Shown in pieces: positions 1-25,576 of a stretch of DNA of 64,000 nt (position 1 is its first letter; each line of letters begins with the position of its first letter). Source of the stretch: Cololabis saira. Lineage: Eukaryota; Chordata; Actinopteri; Beloniformes; Belonidae. The stretch is from positions 46,155,824-46,219,823 of the forward strand of contig NC_084600.1 in the NCBI RefSeq assembly GCF_033807715.1, read 5' to 3'. A program made the translations under genes and the position numbers. Under the pieces are notes generated by a model that ran no database searches, was not told where the DNA came from, and was given only the letters and a program-made list of their open reading frames with translations.

Positions 1-110
1 TAAAGGTTATTTATATAGCGTCTAATACAACAGATGTTGTCTCTAAACGCTTTCCAGAGATCAGAACATAAACCCCCAAGCAATTATTACAGACAGTCAG
101 AAGATGAACT
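1..110 (-). mobile_element. 3' tail of an L2/Maui-like LINE
   Basis: The first ~110 bases are close to the reverse complement of the LINE tail at 3865-3945: the same block reading from a TATATAGCGTCTAATACAAC motif through a TTTCCAGAGA motif. Only the extreme 3' end is in the window; the body would lie to the left. Confidence 0.6.
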
Positions 111-177
111 TTGTCGTCCGTAAATCTCCAACGTTAAACAACAAAGCAGTCAGAAGAACAACAGAAGAAGAAAGAAA

Positions 178-950
178 CATCGTTAGAGATAAAGAAACAC
201 CGTTAGAGAGAAAGAAACACCGTTAGAGATAAAGAAACACCGTTAGAGATAAAGAAACACCGTTAGAGAGAAAGAAACACCGTTAGAGATAAAGAAACAC
301 CGTTAGAGATAAAGAAACACTGTTACAGATAAAGAAACACCGTTAGAGATAAAGAAACACCGTTAGAGAGAAAGAAACACCGTTAGAGAGAAAGAAACAC
401 CGTTAGAGAGAAAGAAACACCGTTAGAGAGAAAGAAACACCGTTAGAGAGAAAGAAACACCGTTAGAGATAAAGAAACACCGTTAGAGATAAAGAAACAC
501 CGTTACAGATAAAGAAACACCGTTAGAGATAAAGAAACACCGTTAGAGAGAAAGAAACATCATTAGAGATAAAGAAACATAGTTAGAGATAAAGAAACAC
601 CGTAAGAGATAAAGAAACACCGTTAGAGATAAAGAAACACCGTTAGAGATAAAGAAACACCGTTAGAGATAAAGAAACACCGTAAGAGATAAAGAAACAC
701 CGTTAGAGATAAAGAAACACCGTTAGAGATAAAGAAACACCGTTAGAGAGAAAGAAACACCGTTAGAGAGAAAGAAACACCGTTAGAGATAAAGAAACAC
801 CGTTAGAGAGAAAGAAACATCGTTAGAGATAAAGAAACATAGTTAGAGATAAAGAAACACCGTAAGAGATAAAGAAACACCGTTAGAGATAAAGAAACAC
901 CGTTAGAGATAAAGAAACACCGTTAGAGAGAAAGAAACACCGTTAGAGAG
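178..950. repeat. 20-bp minisatellite
   Basis: About 38 tandem copies of CGTTAGAGATAAAGAAACAC with GAT/GAG variants. A run of variants (CATCATTAGAG.., CATAGTTAGAG.., CGTAAGAG..) near 560-610 recurs near 820-870, so blocks of about 260 bp (13 units) have been duplicated. It abuts the possible splice donor at 958. Confidence 0.95.
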
Positions 951-958
951 AGACGTAC

Positions 959-987
959 CTGACGGAGCGGAGATTCAGTCCTTCATC
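959..987 (-). CDS. possible 29-bp internal exon, gene unknown
   Basis: On the minus strand a pyrimidine-rich tract ending TCTCTCTGCAG is followed by 29 bases open as DEGLNLRSVR and then a strong donor GTACGT. Both junctions are good, but 29 bp is short and no family is recognised. It lies downstream of ppp1r14a on the same strand and could belong to the next gene. Chance splice signals in GA-rich DNA are the main alternative. Confidence 0.3.
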
Positions 988-999
988 CTGCAGAGAGAC

Positions 1000-1289
1000 G
1001 AGAAGGAGCTGCTGCCAGGACGGGAGTCTGAGACAAAGTGAGGCGAGAGAGGAGTGTGTGAGGGAGAGAGAGAGGGACAGACGAGTGTGTGAGGGCGAGT
1101 GACGAGTGTGTCTGAGAGAGAGAGGTGTGTGTGAGGAAGAGTGTGAGAGAGAGAGAGATGGAGAGAGAGCTGCTGCCTGGACGGGAGTCTGAGACAGAGT
1201 GAGGGAAGTTGGGAGTGTGTGAGGGCGAGAGACGAGTGTGTGAGGGAGAGAGAGAGAGAAAGAGAGAGAAAGAGAGAGAATAAATAAAT
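1000..1289. repeat. GA-rich degenerate tandem repeats
   Basis: Purine-rich sequence with at least two imperfect copies (about 1003-1045 and 1165-1210) of a block containing GACGGGAGTCTGAGACA, and many GAGTGTGTGAGGG units. No gene is seen. Confidence 0.7.
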
Positions 1290-1573
1290 ACATTATACTA
1301 ATACTAAATACATCAGTGCATGTCATAGATGAGATTCACAACCAGACAACTCAGTCTCCTTATCCTAATACAGTGTCCCTGCCTATTCATGTAAAATACT
1401 TCTCTATATGTATATTGTATGCATGTGTTAGATATTTAATGTTAAATATTCATTGTAATTGTCTTAATATTTCATGTATTGATTGTGTTGTGGTTTATTG
1501 TATGTATATCTATGCTTTCGGCAACAATGGTTACCATTCGTGCCAATAAAGCCAATTTGAATTGAATTGAATT

Positions 1574-1575
<2 letters not shown>
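1290..1575 (+). mobile_element. 3' end of a non-LTR retroposon
   Basis: AT-rich sequence ending in CAATAAAGCCAATTTGAATT and short (TTGAA)n repeats, the usual form of teleost LINE 3' ends. No coding part is present, so it is 5' truncated. Confidence 0.5.

Positions 1576-1658
<83 letters not shown>
1576..1658. repeat. (GA)n microsatellite
   Basis: About 80 bp of nearly pure GA directly after the retroposon tail. Confidence 0.95.
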
Positions 1659-1661
<3 letters not shown>

Positions 1662-1679
1662 TCCGACTGTGATGTTTCT

Positions 1680-2072
1680 GTGGTTTCCTGAGTCTCTCTA
1701 TTGTGGTGGAAGGTGATATGTTTTCCTGAGGAAAGACCCAAACCCCCCCTCAAGTCCTGTACCCCAGGGAATCTTCTCAGAACCAGAATCAGAATCTTCT
1801 CATCAGACCTGTTGCATCAGAGAGGACCAACATTCCCCTGGACGTGGGTCAGCCCGACATGTCGCCTCTACATTTGTCAGATTCTTGTAGAAAACAGAAA
1901 AAGCGCAGACGAGGACGATGATTCAGCGCCACATCCTTCAGGAGAAATTCCATTCTGACACAATCAGCAGTTCACTCTTCCTAAGAGGAAGACGTTAGAC
2001 GACATGACCTGGCAGCGGCTCTGCCACCTCCGGGCCGTCTCTCAGTTTCTGCAGAGCTTTATCACTCCCTAA
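1680..2072 (+). pseudogene. duplicated gene fragment, copy A
   Basis: This shares a long block with 5488-5712: a GTGGTGGAAGGTGA start, GACCTGTTGCATCAGAGA, a CAGCCCGACATGTCGCC motif and GGAGAAATTCCATTCTGACA. Short open stretches look protein-like (LPKRKTLDDMTWQRLCHLR near 1977-2035) but frameshifts and stops interrupt them. The family is not recognised. It is likely a broken, duplicated coding fragment; its right end runs into telomere-like repeats. Confidence 0.4.
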
Positions 2073-2330
2073 CCCTAACCCTAACACTAACCCTAACTAA
2101 CCCTAACCCTAACTAACCCTAACTAACCCTAACCCTAACTAACCCTAACCCTAAGCCTAACTAACCCTAACACTAACCCTAACTAACCCTAACCCTAACT
2201 AACCCTAATCCTAACCCTAACTAACCCTAACCCTAAGCCTAACTAACCCTAACCCTAACCCTAACTAACCCTAACCCTAACTAACCCTAATCATAACCCT
2301 AACCCTAACCCTGATCCTAACCCCAACTTT
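2068..2330. repeat. telomere-like CCCTAA array
   Basis: About 260 bp of CCCTAAC units mixed with CTAACTAACC variants, C-rich strand on top. Vertebrate telomeres are TTAGGG/CCCTAA, so this is an interstitial, degenerate array. Confidence 0.9.
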
Positions 2331-2404
2331 CTACCCCCTTCTCCCCCTTTCCCTCCTAACCCTAACCCCTATCCTATCCCCAACCCTCTACCCACTTCCC
2401 CATC

Positions 2405-3225
2405 TCTCCCCCTAACCCTAAACCCCCTCCAACTCACCTCATCCCGTTTGTTTCCACCTTCTCTCACCAAGTCCCCCAATTACACAGGATTATCAAACGC
2501 AACTTTTTTATTACACAATCTCTCCACCCCATCCTCAACCACACCAGACCCATATCTGCATTTAAGAAAAACCGGAACCTTCAAGATATCTTAGTCCGAT
2601 CACTGTTTTCCAACAATAAACCAACCCCTCCTCTCCCCAACAGTCACTTTTACAAACTAAGGAAATTTATATACAACCCCTACACAAATAAGAAATATCC
2701 CATTCTAGGTTCCCCTTCCCATCAGACCACCAACGCAGTTTATGCCATCACCTGCACACTATGCAATAAAATATACATTGGAGAAACAAAACATTCAATT
2801 CATACACGACTCACACAACATTTATACAACATTGGGAAGGGCCGTCTGAACACCCACCTGGTACAACACTTCCTATCTCATCCCACAAACCACCTTTCAA
2901 TAACCGGTCTGGAACAGAATGACCATTGGACGGACGGATAGAGGAGGAGGGCGGAGAGGATCTGGATCCATTGGCTGGGGACTGCTGTACCGGGGGGCTT
3001 AAATGATGAATGATTTACCAACAAGCTCAACCCAGCCCCCCGGGGCAGTTGCCCCCTACTGGTCTTCTGGGTCCGGGTCCCCTCCCCCTCCAATTTATTA
3101 ATATTTAATTTATTTATTTATTTATTTTTTTTATTTATTTCTCCTCCCTTGTAAATATACAACCTGGGGATGTCGCCTTAGGGAAAAATCAGCCTATAGA
3201 TTTTGATGTATCTTACTAACTTGCC
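2405..3225 (+). mobile_element. 5'-truncated Penelope-like element with GIY-YIG endonuclease
   Basis: From about 2410 to 2940 one forward frame is open and ends at TAG. It starts as THLIPFVSTFSHQVPQLHR, continues through PISAFKKNRNLQDILVRS (typical of the end of the Penelope reverse transcriptase) and reaches YAITCTLCNKIYIGET with QHFLSH downstream. That is the GIY-YIG endonuclease pattern with the Penelope-type CxxC insertion. The catalytic RT core is missing. An AT-rich 3' UTR follows to about 3225. The 5' end begins in telomere-like repeats. Confidence 0.7.
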
Positions 3226-3389
3226 TGTCTTATTTATTGCAGCACTTTTTACAACAATTACCTTTTTCAGCATTTATTTTTATTTCCCTATTTGTAATAT
3301 ATTATACTAATCCTTGTTTTTTCCCCCCCCCTCTTGATGCCACCCCCCTGGTCCTAAAAGGAACAAACGCACGCCCATCCAAGATACAA

Positions 3390-3985
3390 CTAGTTTCTTG
3401 TGCTGGCCCCCCCTTCTCCTCCCTTTTCTCTCTTTTGTCCATGCTGCAGCATCCTTTGCTGGACACCGGAACCTGCAGTGTGGGAGTGAGGGGGGCAGGG
3501 TAACAGCCCCTTTTGGGCGGGGGAGAAGGTTCGTCCCTCAAGACTCCTCTCCCTGGCCCTGCCCCTTTTCAACCTTTCCCCGACCCTGCACCCCAACCTG
3601 GGACTTGCTGATTGGGCCGGAGCTTCGGGAGCTGCGTGCTGGCCTGCGGCCCCCACCCCTGGTCATCCCGCTGCTGCTTCCACCTGCCTGCTGTGCTGTT
3701 GCCGTCCCTGACCCACCAGTCTGGCCCTCGGCAGGAGGGTCCCCCCTTATGATCCAGGTCCTGCTCAAGGTTTCTTCCCTCCTAAAGGGGAGTTTTTCCT
3801 TGCCACTGTTTGGCTTAAGGCTTTTCTCCCACTAGGGGAGTTTTTACCTGCCATTGTTTATGTAATAACTGCTCGGGGGTCATGTTCTGGGTATGGGTCT
3901 CTGGAAAGCGTCTAGAGACAACTCTGTTGTATTAGACGCTATATAAAAAAAATTGAATTGAATTGAATTGAATTGAATTGAATAC
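3390..3985 (+). mobile_element. L2/Maui-like LINE 3' UTR and tail
   Basis: Contains the teleost L2 3' UTR with GGAGTTTTTCCTTGCCACTG, GGGGTCATGTTCTGGG and an end of (TTGAA)n. The section GGTCATCCCGCTGCTGCTTC also occurs, inverted, in the L2 copy at 8627-9940. No RT remains. Confidence 0.75.
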
Positions 3986-4130
3986 AACCCCCCCCCCTTT
4001 TTTTTTCTTCTCTCTTCCCTCAACAAAAAATATTTTTCAATAAAAAGATATACAATTTTGGCTCGTTTGGTTATTATTTTTTTTGGTTGGTTTTTGATCC
4101 TTTGCCATGGATCTCCTCTGTCCGTCCTTC

Positions 4131-4205
4131 TGGTCCTGCTTGGGGTTCGAACCCTCGCTACATGTGTGGAAGACGACCGTGCTCCCACTGCTCTATCCCT
4201 TTTCC
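4131..4205 (-). pseudogene. tRNA-derived sequence, tRNA-Gly-like
   Basis: On the minus strand there is a box-A-like ATAGAGCAGTGGGAGCACGG, a CTTCCAC anticodon-arm-like stretch and a perfect box B GGTTCGAACCC. The acceptor stem does not pair well, so this is more likely a tRNA pseudogene or SINE head than a working tRNA. Confidence 0.45.
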
Positions 4206-4235
4206 TCAGTACCGTAGGCCCGTGCACCATATCAT

Positions 4236-4325
4236 AAACCACAAAAACCTAACCCTAACCCCTAACCCTAACCCTAACCATAACCCTAACCATAACCCTA
4301 AACCTAACCTAACCTAACCCTAACG
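4236..4325. repeat. telomere-like CCCTAA array
   Basis: About 90 bp of CCCTAA/CCATAA/CCTAA variants, C-rich strand on top. Confidence 0.85.
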
Positions 4326-4444
4326 CACATATCACGCCTAAAATCAGAGCTAATTAGATAAAAACTCACCAACCGTGCTGGAGATTGTGTAACCACGTGG
4401 ATCCAGATCACACACACATATTTTTGAAATGTGTGAATGTCCAG

Positions 4445-4988
<544 letters not shown>

Positions 4989-5109
4989 CATAACCCTGCT
5001 CCTGGTGTCATTTTAGTCTTAATGTTGATATTCAGAGTGTAAAGTCTTCATTACTTGTTTTCAGCTCAGTTCCTTAAACGTTTCAGTAGCAGAGACACCA
5101 GATACTCAC

Positions 5110-5211
5110 CTTCACATCCATAACATGGGGAAATATCTTGAAAGGCTGAATCATCACCATGATTGTATTATTATTATAATTCAATGTTATCCTCTCCATG
5201 ATCTCGTGATC
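5110..5211 (-). CDS. possible 102-bp internal exon, gene unknown
   Basis: On the minus strand an acceptor (AAATTATCAG) is followed by exactly 34 open codons (DHEIMERITLNY... ending PFKIFPHVMDVK) and a consensus donor GTGAGT; both junctions are phase 0. The peptide is not recognised. It lies 3' of ppp1r14a on the same strand and could share a gene with 959-987, but nothing else ties them together. Confidence 0.35.
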
Positions 5212-5335
5212 CTGATAATTTATATTGATTGATCAAACAATCCTTCTTAAGGCATAACATAAAAGCAAGTTTAGCCTCAGAGTTATGGGTCAAAATGTGA
5301 GGAACATTAAGCTGTTGGTGCCACCTGGTGGACAA

Positions 5336-5487
5336 ACTCCCCTACACCTCCTCTAGACTTCTCCAGACCTCTCCAGACCTCTTTACACCTCTTTAGACCT
5401 CTTTAAACCTCCTCCAGACCTCTCCAGACCTCATTAGACCACTTTAGACCTCTTCAGACCCTGTTCCAGACCTCTCCAGACCTCTCT
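5336..5487. repeat. CTCCAGACCT-type minisatellite
   Basis: Tandem 10-12 bp units of CTCCAGACCT / CTTTAGACCT. Confidence 0.8.
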
Positions 5488-5712
5488 CTGTTGTGGTGGA
5501 AGGTGACATGTTTTCCTGAGGAAAGCCTCTGCACTCCAGGGAATCTTCTCATCAGACCTGTTGCATCAGAGAAGACCAACATTCCTCTGGACGTTGGTCA
5601 GCCCGACATGTCGCCTCTGCATTTGTTAGATTCTTGTAGAAAATAGAAAAAGTCCGACGAGGACGATGATTCAGTGCCACATCCTTCAGGAGAAATTCCA
5701 TTCTGACACAAA
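5488..5712 (+). pseudogene. duplicated gene fragment, copy B
   Basis: Near-copy of 1680-1957 with small deletions and a TAG in the frame that is open in copy A. Homology ends at TTCTGACACAA. See copy A. Confidence 0.4.
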
Positions 5713-6494
5713 TGTGGTTTGTGTATTTCTTGACTGCATTGTAGTGCTAGTGCACTCATTGCACTGTAAAAATTGTGTGACAAAAAGTGTGACAGTATCA
5801 CTTTACTAACAACACGTAAGACAGATATAGTTATATTAACACCTGCAGTTTACTGTTAGTGTGTCACAGGTTGAAGCTTCACCTGTGCATTTGTAACAAC
5901 AGGAGTTTAGAAATCTCCTTAAGCCGTCCCTCTGGAAACATTATTTATTTCACTAGTATGATGTTGGAATCAGACCTCTCCGTGCCAAAGCGTCCTCAAA
6001 ACTAGCTGATATTCAAGACATAGGCTGCGTCCGAAATTCCCTACTTCCACCCAGTAGCAAAAACCTCCTTGAACAGTCGCTAAAACTCTGTGAGCAGTCG
6101 CTGGACGTCTGTAAAGTGTCCACTCAACAAATCCAACCCAATAAAATGGAGCAGCGCAGGGTTGGAAACGAGCAGGTGAACCACGAGTCACAGCTGGAGC
6201 CAGAAATTACACCAGATCAACTCTCCAATGTCCCAATCACAGTTCCACACCTCGTCACCTGGGATGAAATTCAAGTGAGGAAAAGGGGGGCCACTCTTGT
6301 TCGAGACGAAGTAGAGTACAAAACAGTGTTACAACCTGAAGGCCATGAGTAGTTCAAGTTTCCGGGAACCTTTCCCTGCTGGACCAAAGCTTGTGTCCAG
6401 TGGTTTAAACCCACCTTGACCTACCTGTTCCACATCATAGGAGAAGTAATTATTCTTCTTGGTACAGGGACGCCGTTTTGAATCACGTGAGATT
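5713..6494. other. no recognised gene
   Basis: A piece near 6024 (GGCTGCGTCCGAAATTCCCT) resembles a common teleost MITE end. A short forward reading frame from 6145 (MEQRRVGNEQVNHESQ...) stops at 6352 and matches no family I know. Confidence 0.3.
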
Positions 6495-6925
6495 CAGTCA
6501 CCACTTCAACCCCTAACCCCCAAAACCAAAACCCCCCAAACCCTAACCCTAACCTCCAACCCTAACCCCCAAACCCTAACCCCTAACCTCCAACCCTAAC
6601 CCTAACCCTAACCCCTAACCTCCAACCCTAACCCTAACCTCCAACCCTAACCCCTAACCCCTAACCTCCAACCCTAACCCCTAACCCCTAACCTCCAACC
6701 CTAACCCCTAACCCCTAACCTCCAACCCTAACCCCTAACCCTAACCCCCAAAACCAAAACCCCCCAAACCCTAACCCTAACCTCCAACCCTAACCCCTAA
6801 CCCTAACCCCCAAAACCAAAACCCCCCAAACCCCCAAACCCTAACCCTAACCTCCAACCCTAACCCCCAAAACCAAAAACCCCCAAACCTTAACCCTAAT
6901 CCTAACCCCTAACCCCTAACCAAAA
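6495..6925. repeat. telomere-like repeat with CTCCAA variants
   Basis: Over 400 bp of CCCTAACCCCTAACCTCCAA units; the variant unit itself is repeated, including two or three copies of a block with CCCCCAAAACCAAAAC. Confidence 0.9.
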
Positions 6926-6974
6926 TTTCTACTTTATTCACAACATTTCGACTTTTTTCTCGAAGTGCACAATA

Positions 6975-7316
6975 ATTCAAATCTTGGCCCTGCTACTCTT
7001 CCGTAGGATTTCCCCATCAGAAGGAACAGGAAACTGTTGTCTGTTCTTTTCTCAAGGAATCTTGGTCTTTTGAGTCCAGGAAGTTCTTCTAAACACGGAG
7101 AAACCAAGACCAGGAGGAGACTAATCACTTCATAAATGTAATGAAGGATATGAACATTTCTGCATTTGTAGACGGTAGAAAGTACCGGGATAGAAGATTT
7201 ACAAGAAGGAGAGAGAAAAGTTGAAGCAGAATTTGTTTTGGATTTGGATCCAGGAAGAAGAAGCAGAAATGACGGTAATTGCGTCATCACGTTCTCTGTG
7301 CGTCGCTGGTTTGATC
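6975..7316. repeat. dispersed repeat, copy 1
   Basis: Nearly the same sequence recurs at 12836-13154 in the same orientation (GGAACAGGAAxCTGTT... to GTGCGTCGCTGGTTTGATCC). Both contain a TGACGGTAATTGCGTCAT motif. Probably the body of a transposon; no intact ORF. Confidence 0.7.
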
Positions 7317-7319
7317 CAG

Positions 7320-7480
7320 ATATCCTGAATGATTAATCACCATGGATACAGGGATAACCCTGTTACCATGGATACAGGGATAACCCTGTTAGCTCAGCAT
7401 GGAAACACATTATTCCCAATGTTTCAGTAACCAGAATATTGACCTGAACCCCAATCTTTACTGATGGAAACGTAGTCAGT
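7320..7480. mobile_element. MITE end fragment
   Basis: Two copies of ACCATGGATACAGGGATAAC are followed by CATGGAAACACATTATTCCC, a block found again at 18140-18225. It is probably the terminal part of the family at 6975. Confidence 0.45.
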
Positions 7481-7745
7481 GAGTCTTGTAACCAGGATGA
7501 GGATGAAAGGCAAAAACTTGAGACAAGATAGAATTAAGGTATTGATTATGATAAGTAAGATAATAGTTTATTTCTCATTCTTTTACCTAATTTGAGGTTT
7601 TTAATGAAGGGACTATTTGAAACTGAACTCAATCACCAAACCCTTAGCAAGTAAGCAGATCTCTCTTACACTGTATTGAATCCTGCATTGATACTTGCTT
7701 TTGTCATAACCATAAAAACAACACAGCGCAAATAAATATATGCCA

Positions 7746-7751
7746 TTTATT
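7746..7751 (-). promoter_or_regulatory. candidate polyadenylation signal of ppp1r14a
   Basis: AATAAA on the minus strand about 590 bp after the stop codon. It is the first clear signal seen in the likely 3' UTR. Confidence 0.35.
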
Positions 7752-7984
7752 TTAAAGAAAAAAACGTCAACGAAAAATAAACCAACTTGTGAGGTGTGGA
7801 GGTCAGCGTCAGTAGTGTCAGTTATAGTACCACTAGTACCAGTTATAGTACCAGTTATAGTACCAGGTACCATAGGTGTTGAGATCAGTAGTGTCAGTGT
7901 GTGAATGTGGAAAATGTGTGGTGTGTTGTTAAGAAAAATAGAATGAAAACCAAGCAAATGACTGTCAGGGAAGAGAGAGAACAC

Positions 7985-8050
7985 TGAAGTACTGTAGTAC
8001 TGTAATACTGTAGTACTGTAACACTGTATTACTGGACTACTGTAGTACTG
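7985..8050. repeat. TACTGTAG tandem repeat
   Basis: Roughly 9-10 bp units of GTACTGTAGTACTGTAA. Confidence 0.8.
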
Positions 8051-8338
8051 GAACCAGGTGTTCCAAATCAGCCCAATCAGCTCATCTCACATCAGACTCC
8101 TCAAAGACAAAACAGAGAGAAAAACTAGACAGAGTCGTCACATCGTCCAACATAACGAGTGCTGATCGGTCCAACAGTTGGTGTGTGTTTGTTGTGTGTT
8201 GGGGGTTTCATGGTGGATGTGTGTTGGGGGTTTCATGGTGGATGGGGGTCATCAGAGGGTCTGGTTCCGGTTCTGGGTCATCAGAGGGTTTGGTGCTGGT
8301 TCTGGGTCATCAGAGGGTCTGGTTCTGGTTCTGGGTCA

Positions 8339-21209
<12,871 letters not shown>

Positions 21210-21720
21210 CTCTGCTGAGCTGCTGCGACTGAACTGAGACTGTTCTGAGGCCCGGAGGGGAAAGAGGGAGGAACAGAGGGAGGGAGGGAGAGAGGAACAG
21301 AGGGAGGGAGGGAGAGAGGGAGGAAGAGAGGGAGGGAGGGAGGGAGGGAGAGGGTGAGAGAGAGAGAGAGAGAGAGAGAGGAGGCTGGGCTTTGTCCTCG
21401 GGGACGGCTCATTGGAAACCTCCCTCTCTTCCTTTCTCTCTCTCTCTCTCTCTTTCTCTCTTTCTCTCTCCCTCCCTCCCTCTCTCTCTCTCTCTCTGTC
21501 TCTGACTTTCTGTGTCTCTTTGTCTCTCTTTCTTTTGCTTTCTCTCTGTTGCGGCTTCTCTTTCCAAACGTTTGTGAGCCGCTGAAGCGGGTCAACACAG
21601 TCAAAAGCAAAAGACGACGCGGATCCAGCGTCACTTCCAAGTTGATGCCATTTAATAAGAATTCAGCAGATGATACTGTTACAAGAAGTATCCATGAAAA
21701 GACGAAAAGCATCTTGGTAT
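21210..21720. other. presumed 5' UTR and promoter region of ppp1r14a
   Basis: Upstream of the exon-1 ATG lies GGGA/GA-rich (21245-21385) and CT-rich (21420-21550) low-complexity DNA. No TATA box or start site can be placed with confidence. Confidence 0.35.
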
Positions 21721-21838
21721 AATTTCTGCGATTTCTGCGATCTTCTGCCCTCTTCCCTTCAGCTGCAGGTTCATTATTCACTAATTAAATCATTAATCAC
21801 TAATTAAATCACTGCAGACGCTCTGACACAATAAATGC

Positions 21839-23060
21839 TGGTAACACTTTACAATAAGGGTCCCTTAATTAACGTTAGTTAATGCATTATTAAGCATTAA
21901 TTAACAGTTTAGTAATAGTTAAAAAACCATTAGTATGTATTACTTAACATTAATTAGCATATTAGTTAATGCATAAATAAACAGTTAGTTAATGCATTAT
22001 TAAGCATTAATTAACAGTTTAATAATAGTTAAATAACCATTATTATGTATTACTTAACATTAATTAGCATATTAGTTAATGCATTAATAAACAGTTAGTT
22101 AATGCATTAGTAAGCATTAATTAACAGTTTAATAATAGTTAAATAACCATTATTATGTATTACTTAACATTAATTAGCATATTAGTTAATGCATTAATAA
22201 ACAGTTAATTAATGCCTACTGCTCAGAGTTAATTAATACATTAGTAAGCATTAATAAACGTTACATGATGTAATTATTTATCCTTATTTATGCATTACTT
22301 AGTATAAAGTAATACATTAGTTAATACATAAGTAAAACGTTAATAATGTCCCTAGTAATCATTTACTAATGTTGTGTATATTTGGAGTGAATATGCATTA
22401 AGTAACAGCTACCTAATACATCTACTAATCATTCGCTAATGGTGTACATGTTTACTGGATGGGCATTATTAAACAACTATTTAGAGTCTTAAGTAATCAT
22501 TTCCTAATGGTGCTGTGTATGTTATCAGGTAGCTTACCTGACCTTATGAACGGTAACCTGACATAAACCTTAATAAATGTATAGGAGTGGCTCATAACCA
22601 TTACTTAACCATTAGTAAAGGCTTGCTGGACCCTTATTGTAAAGTGTAACACATTTATCCCTTAGGTAACACACATTATTAATGCTTAACTGCCTCATAA
22701 GCATTACTTAACCATAATTAACCATTAGTAAATACTATTCTGGACCCTTATTGTAAAGTGTAACACATTTATCCCTTAGGTAACACATTATTAATGCTTA
22801 ACTGCCTCATAAGCATTACTTAACCATAATTAACCATTAGTAAATACTATTCTGGACCCTTATTGTAAAGTGTAACACATGTATCCCTTAGGTAACACAT
22901 TATTAATGCTTAACTGCCTCATAAGCATTACTTTACCATAATTAACCATTAGTAAATTAAGCAATCACATATAAAGAAGTTTACACTTTTTATTTAAAAC
23001 CAAAATAAAACAGATTTTAACATAACATTTGTTATATGTATACAACATATAACAACATAT

Positions 23061-23130
<70 letters not shown>

Positions 23131-23240
23131 CACACACATACATCTGTGATAACAGATACGTAACAACAATTCGCACAGAGGAGATCTTTGAACAAACATT
23201 ATTTAGTAACATAATACAATAACACAGTATGATAGGCTAC
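21839..23240 (+). repeat. left terminal inverted repeat
   Basis: Holds about three ~118-bp subrepeats (TTAGTTAATGCATTATTAAG type, 21880-22205), about three ~113-bp subrepeats (22620-22955) each with an inverted copy of the element tip, then a (TA)n tract at 23066-23127 and a TGTGATAACAGATACGTAAC block. Confidence 0.85.
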
Positions 23241-23452
23241 CCTCTGTTTATCCTCCCTGGAAATGTCTGCACCCTTTTGACATGATGAGCTATGAGTGGC
23301 ACCAGTTCTCTCCTCCCCCTCTTCTCCACCAAGCGAAGCACCGGCTTCCCTGGATGTCTTCGCCCTGGCCGCCTCCGCGTGCTTTGCACCCCCAGCATCC
23401 CGAACACCCACTTCCTCCGCTTCCAGCCCCCAGCCATCCTGCCCCTTCCATA
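23240..23452 (-). pseudogene. Merlin/ISXO2-like transposase fragment
   Basis: After an acceptor (CCAAAACACAG) the minus frame reads YGRGRMAGGWKRRKWVFGML, then VLRLVEKRGRRELVPLIAHH. This resembles the WVFG... and LxPII..H region of ISXO2/Merlin DDE transposases between the first and second catalytic Asp. The expected SDxWxAY motif is replaced by PGRINRG and a stop, so it is broken. It lies just inside the left inverted repeat and is transcribed toward it. Confidence 0.55.
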
Positions 23453-23459
23453 CTGTGTT

Positions 23460-25115
23460 TTGGGGAAAATGACAGAACAAGAAACAAGATTATTAACCTT
23501 GTGTCAGATAAATTTATGTTAGCATTAATGTTAGCAGGAATAAAGTTGACAAATCTGATTAGACAAAGTAGAATGCAAGATTTCCATGGAATGGATGATT
23601 ACTATAGCCAAATTTAAGAGTTTCTATAGGAATGATTCTGTCCCATTCTGTTTTTCATCACTATAAGCATGAACATTATAAATGATGGGCTGCTGTTTCA
23701 ACTTGGCTTCTGTCGATCGGCAATCCAATCGTTTCACTGCAATTGAGAAGACAATCAACAATGTTTTTTTTTCTTGCCGATGTTATAAAACATACACATA
23801 TGCTGCTACAGCTGTGTAGCGCCACACCCATTGTGCTCTGGCTCAGCTGATCGACGCTCAGACAGCAGTTAGATCTTGCAGTTTTTAACTCTTTTTATAC
23901 ACACAAAGTACAGCCAAATACCAGGCTAAAAAATACAGTATAGATCTCCACATTAGGATGGTGGACCAGAGCATGTGAGGGAAACAGAGCAGGTGAGAAT
24001 TTTCTTGCTCCTTGCTCACAGACCTGTCCAAAAAAGCAGCGTTGTACACTTAAACCCAAACCTGGCATCGTCAGATTCCAGTATGAGTTCTGTTTCAGAT
24101 CTCTTCCCTCCCACAGTTTGAATAATAATTTAATCAAATACATACTTTTCGATAACAAACAGATCCAGCTAGAAAACAAGCTGGTTGTGGGTCAGGTATG
24201 GGTGGCCCTGGAGCTAAATTGGAGCGGGATGGAGCAGGAGCGCTGGTACAACTTTTAAAATAAAAATCCGCACCCTGCTCCCTGCTGGAGGCCGCATATT
24301 TGCACTTCGCCACCAACTTTTACTGTTGCGCTTGTATTTGGTGCCTTTTGCATCTTCAATTGGTAAATGTCTTTGACATAACATTTAAACTCTTCTTTCT
24401 AAACATATTTCTGATAATTGCACATGATTTTGTAATGTTTTACCTCAAAATTCTGATCAAATTTTACATATTGAATCTTTGAATATACTAATTAATTTTT
24501 CCACATTGGTGATGTGGTTATAACTAGTCTCGTTTCCAAACTCTAATATTTCAAAATTATTGTCTGGGGAAGTTCCACCTCAATTTTGTAAAAATAAGCG
24601 GGTGTCTGGGTGGAAACGTTTTGTGAGTTTTAAAAAAAACAGTGTTGCAAAACCAACCAACAGTCTTTTAGGGTGGGCCTTTCGTTGCTAACATTGCTGA
24701 CGTTTCTGGTAAGGTGTGTGCAAAGCAGAGCTAACCAATCATTGGTTGAGGATGAAAGACTAACACAGATTTTCATTTAATTTCATTTACTTGTTCTGCC
24801 CATGGAAACATTCAAATTGTACCAAAGGAAATAGCAAACAGTTGCATCTTTATCCATGTTCAGAAAGGAGCAGGAAAAAGAAAACTCTTATTTAACCTGC
24901 CTATTTTACCTATTTGACCTTTTCAAGGAAGCTGGTTGCAACCAGCGGTAGCACTATTACAAAATCCTGCACTAACTTCCCCAGACATTCAAGTCTTGTC
25001 CAGTCTCGACCTGAACGTTGGGCATCACAAGACTAAGTCATAATTAGCAGCCTAACAATTTGTAGCAGTTAATATAAAAAGTTACCTTTCTTTTATGTCT
25101 GAAGTGACTCATCTA
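23460..25115. other. element interior, no gene recognised
   Basis: AT-rich DNA with no open frame that shows family motifs. Confidence 0.4.
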
Positions 25116-25126
25116 TCACCACAAAA

Positions 25127-25576
<450 letters not shown>

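Noticed and set aside
178..950. Regular 20-bp repeats looking like a CRISPR array
   Set aside because: Units are head-to-tail with no unique spacers, in a vertebrate genome; an ordinary minisatellite.
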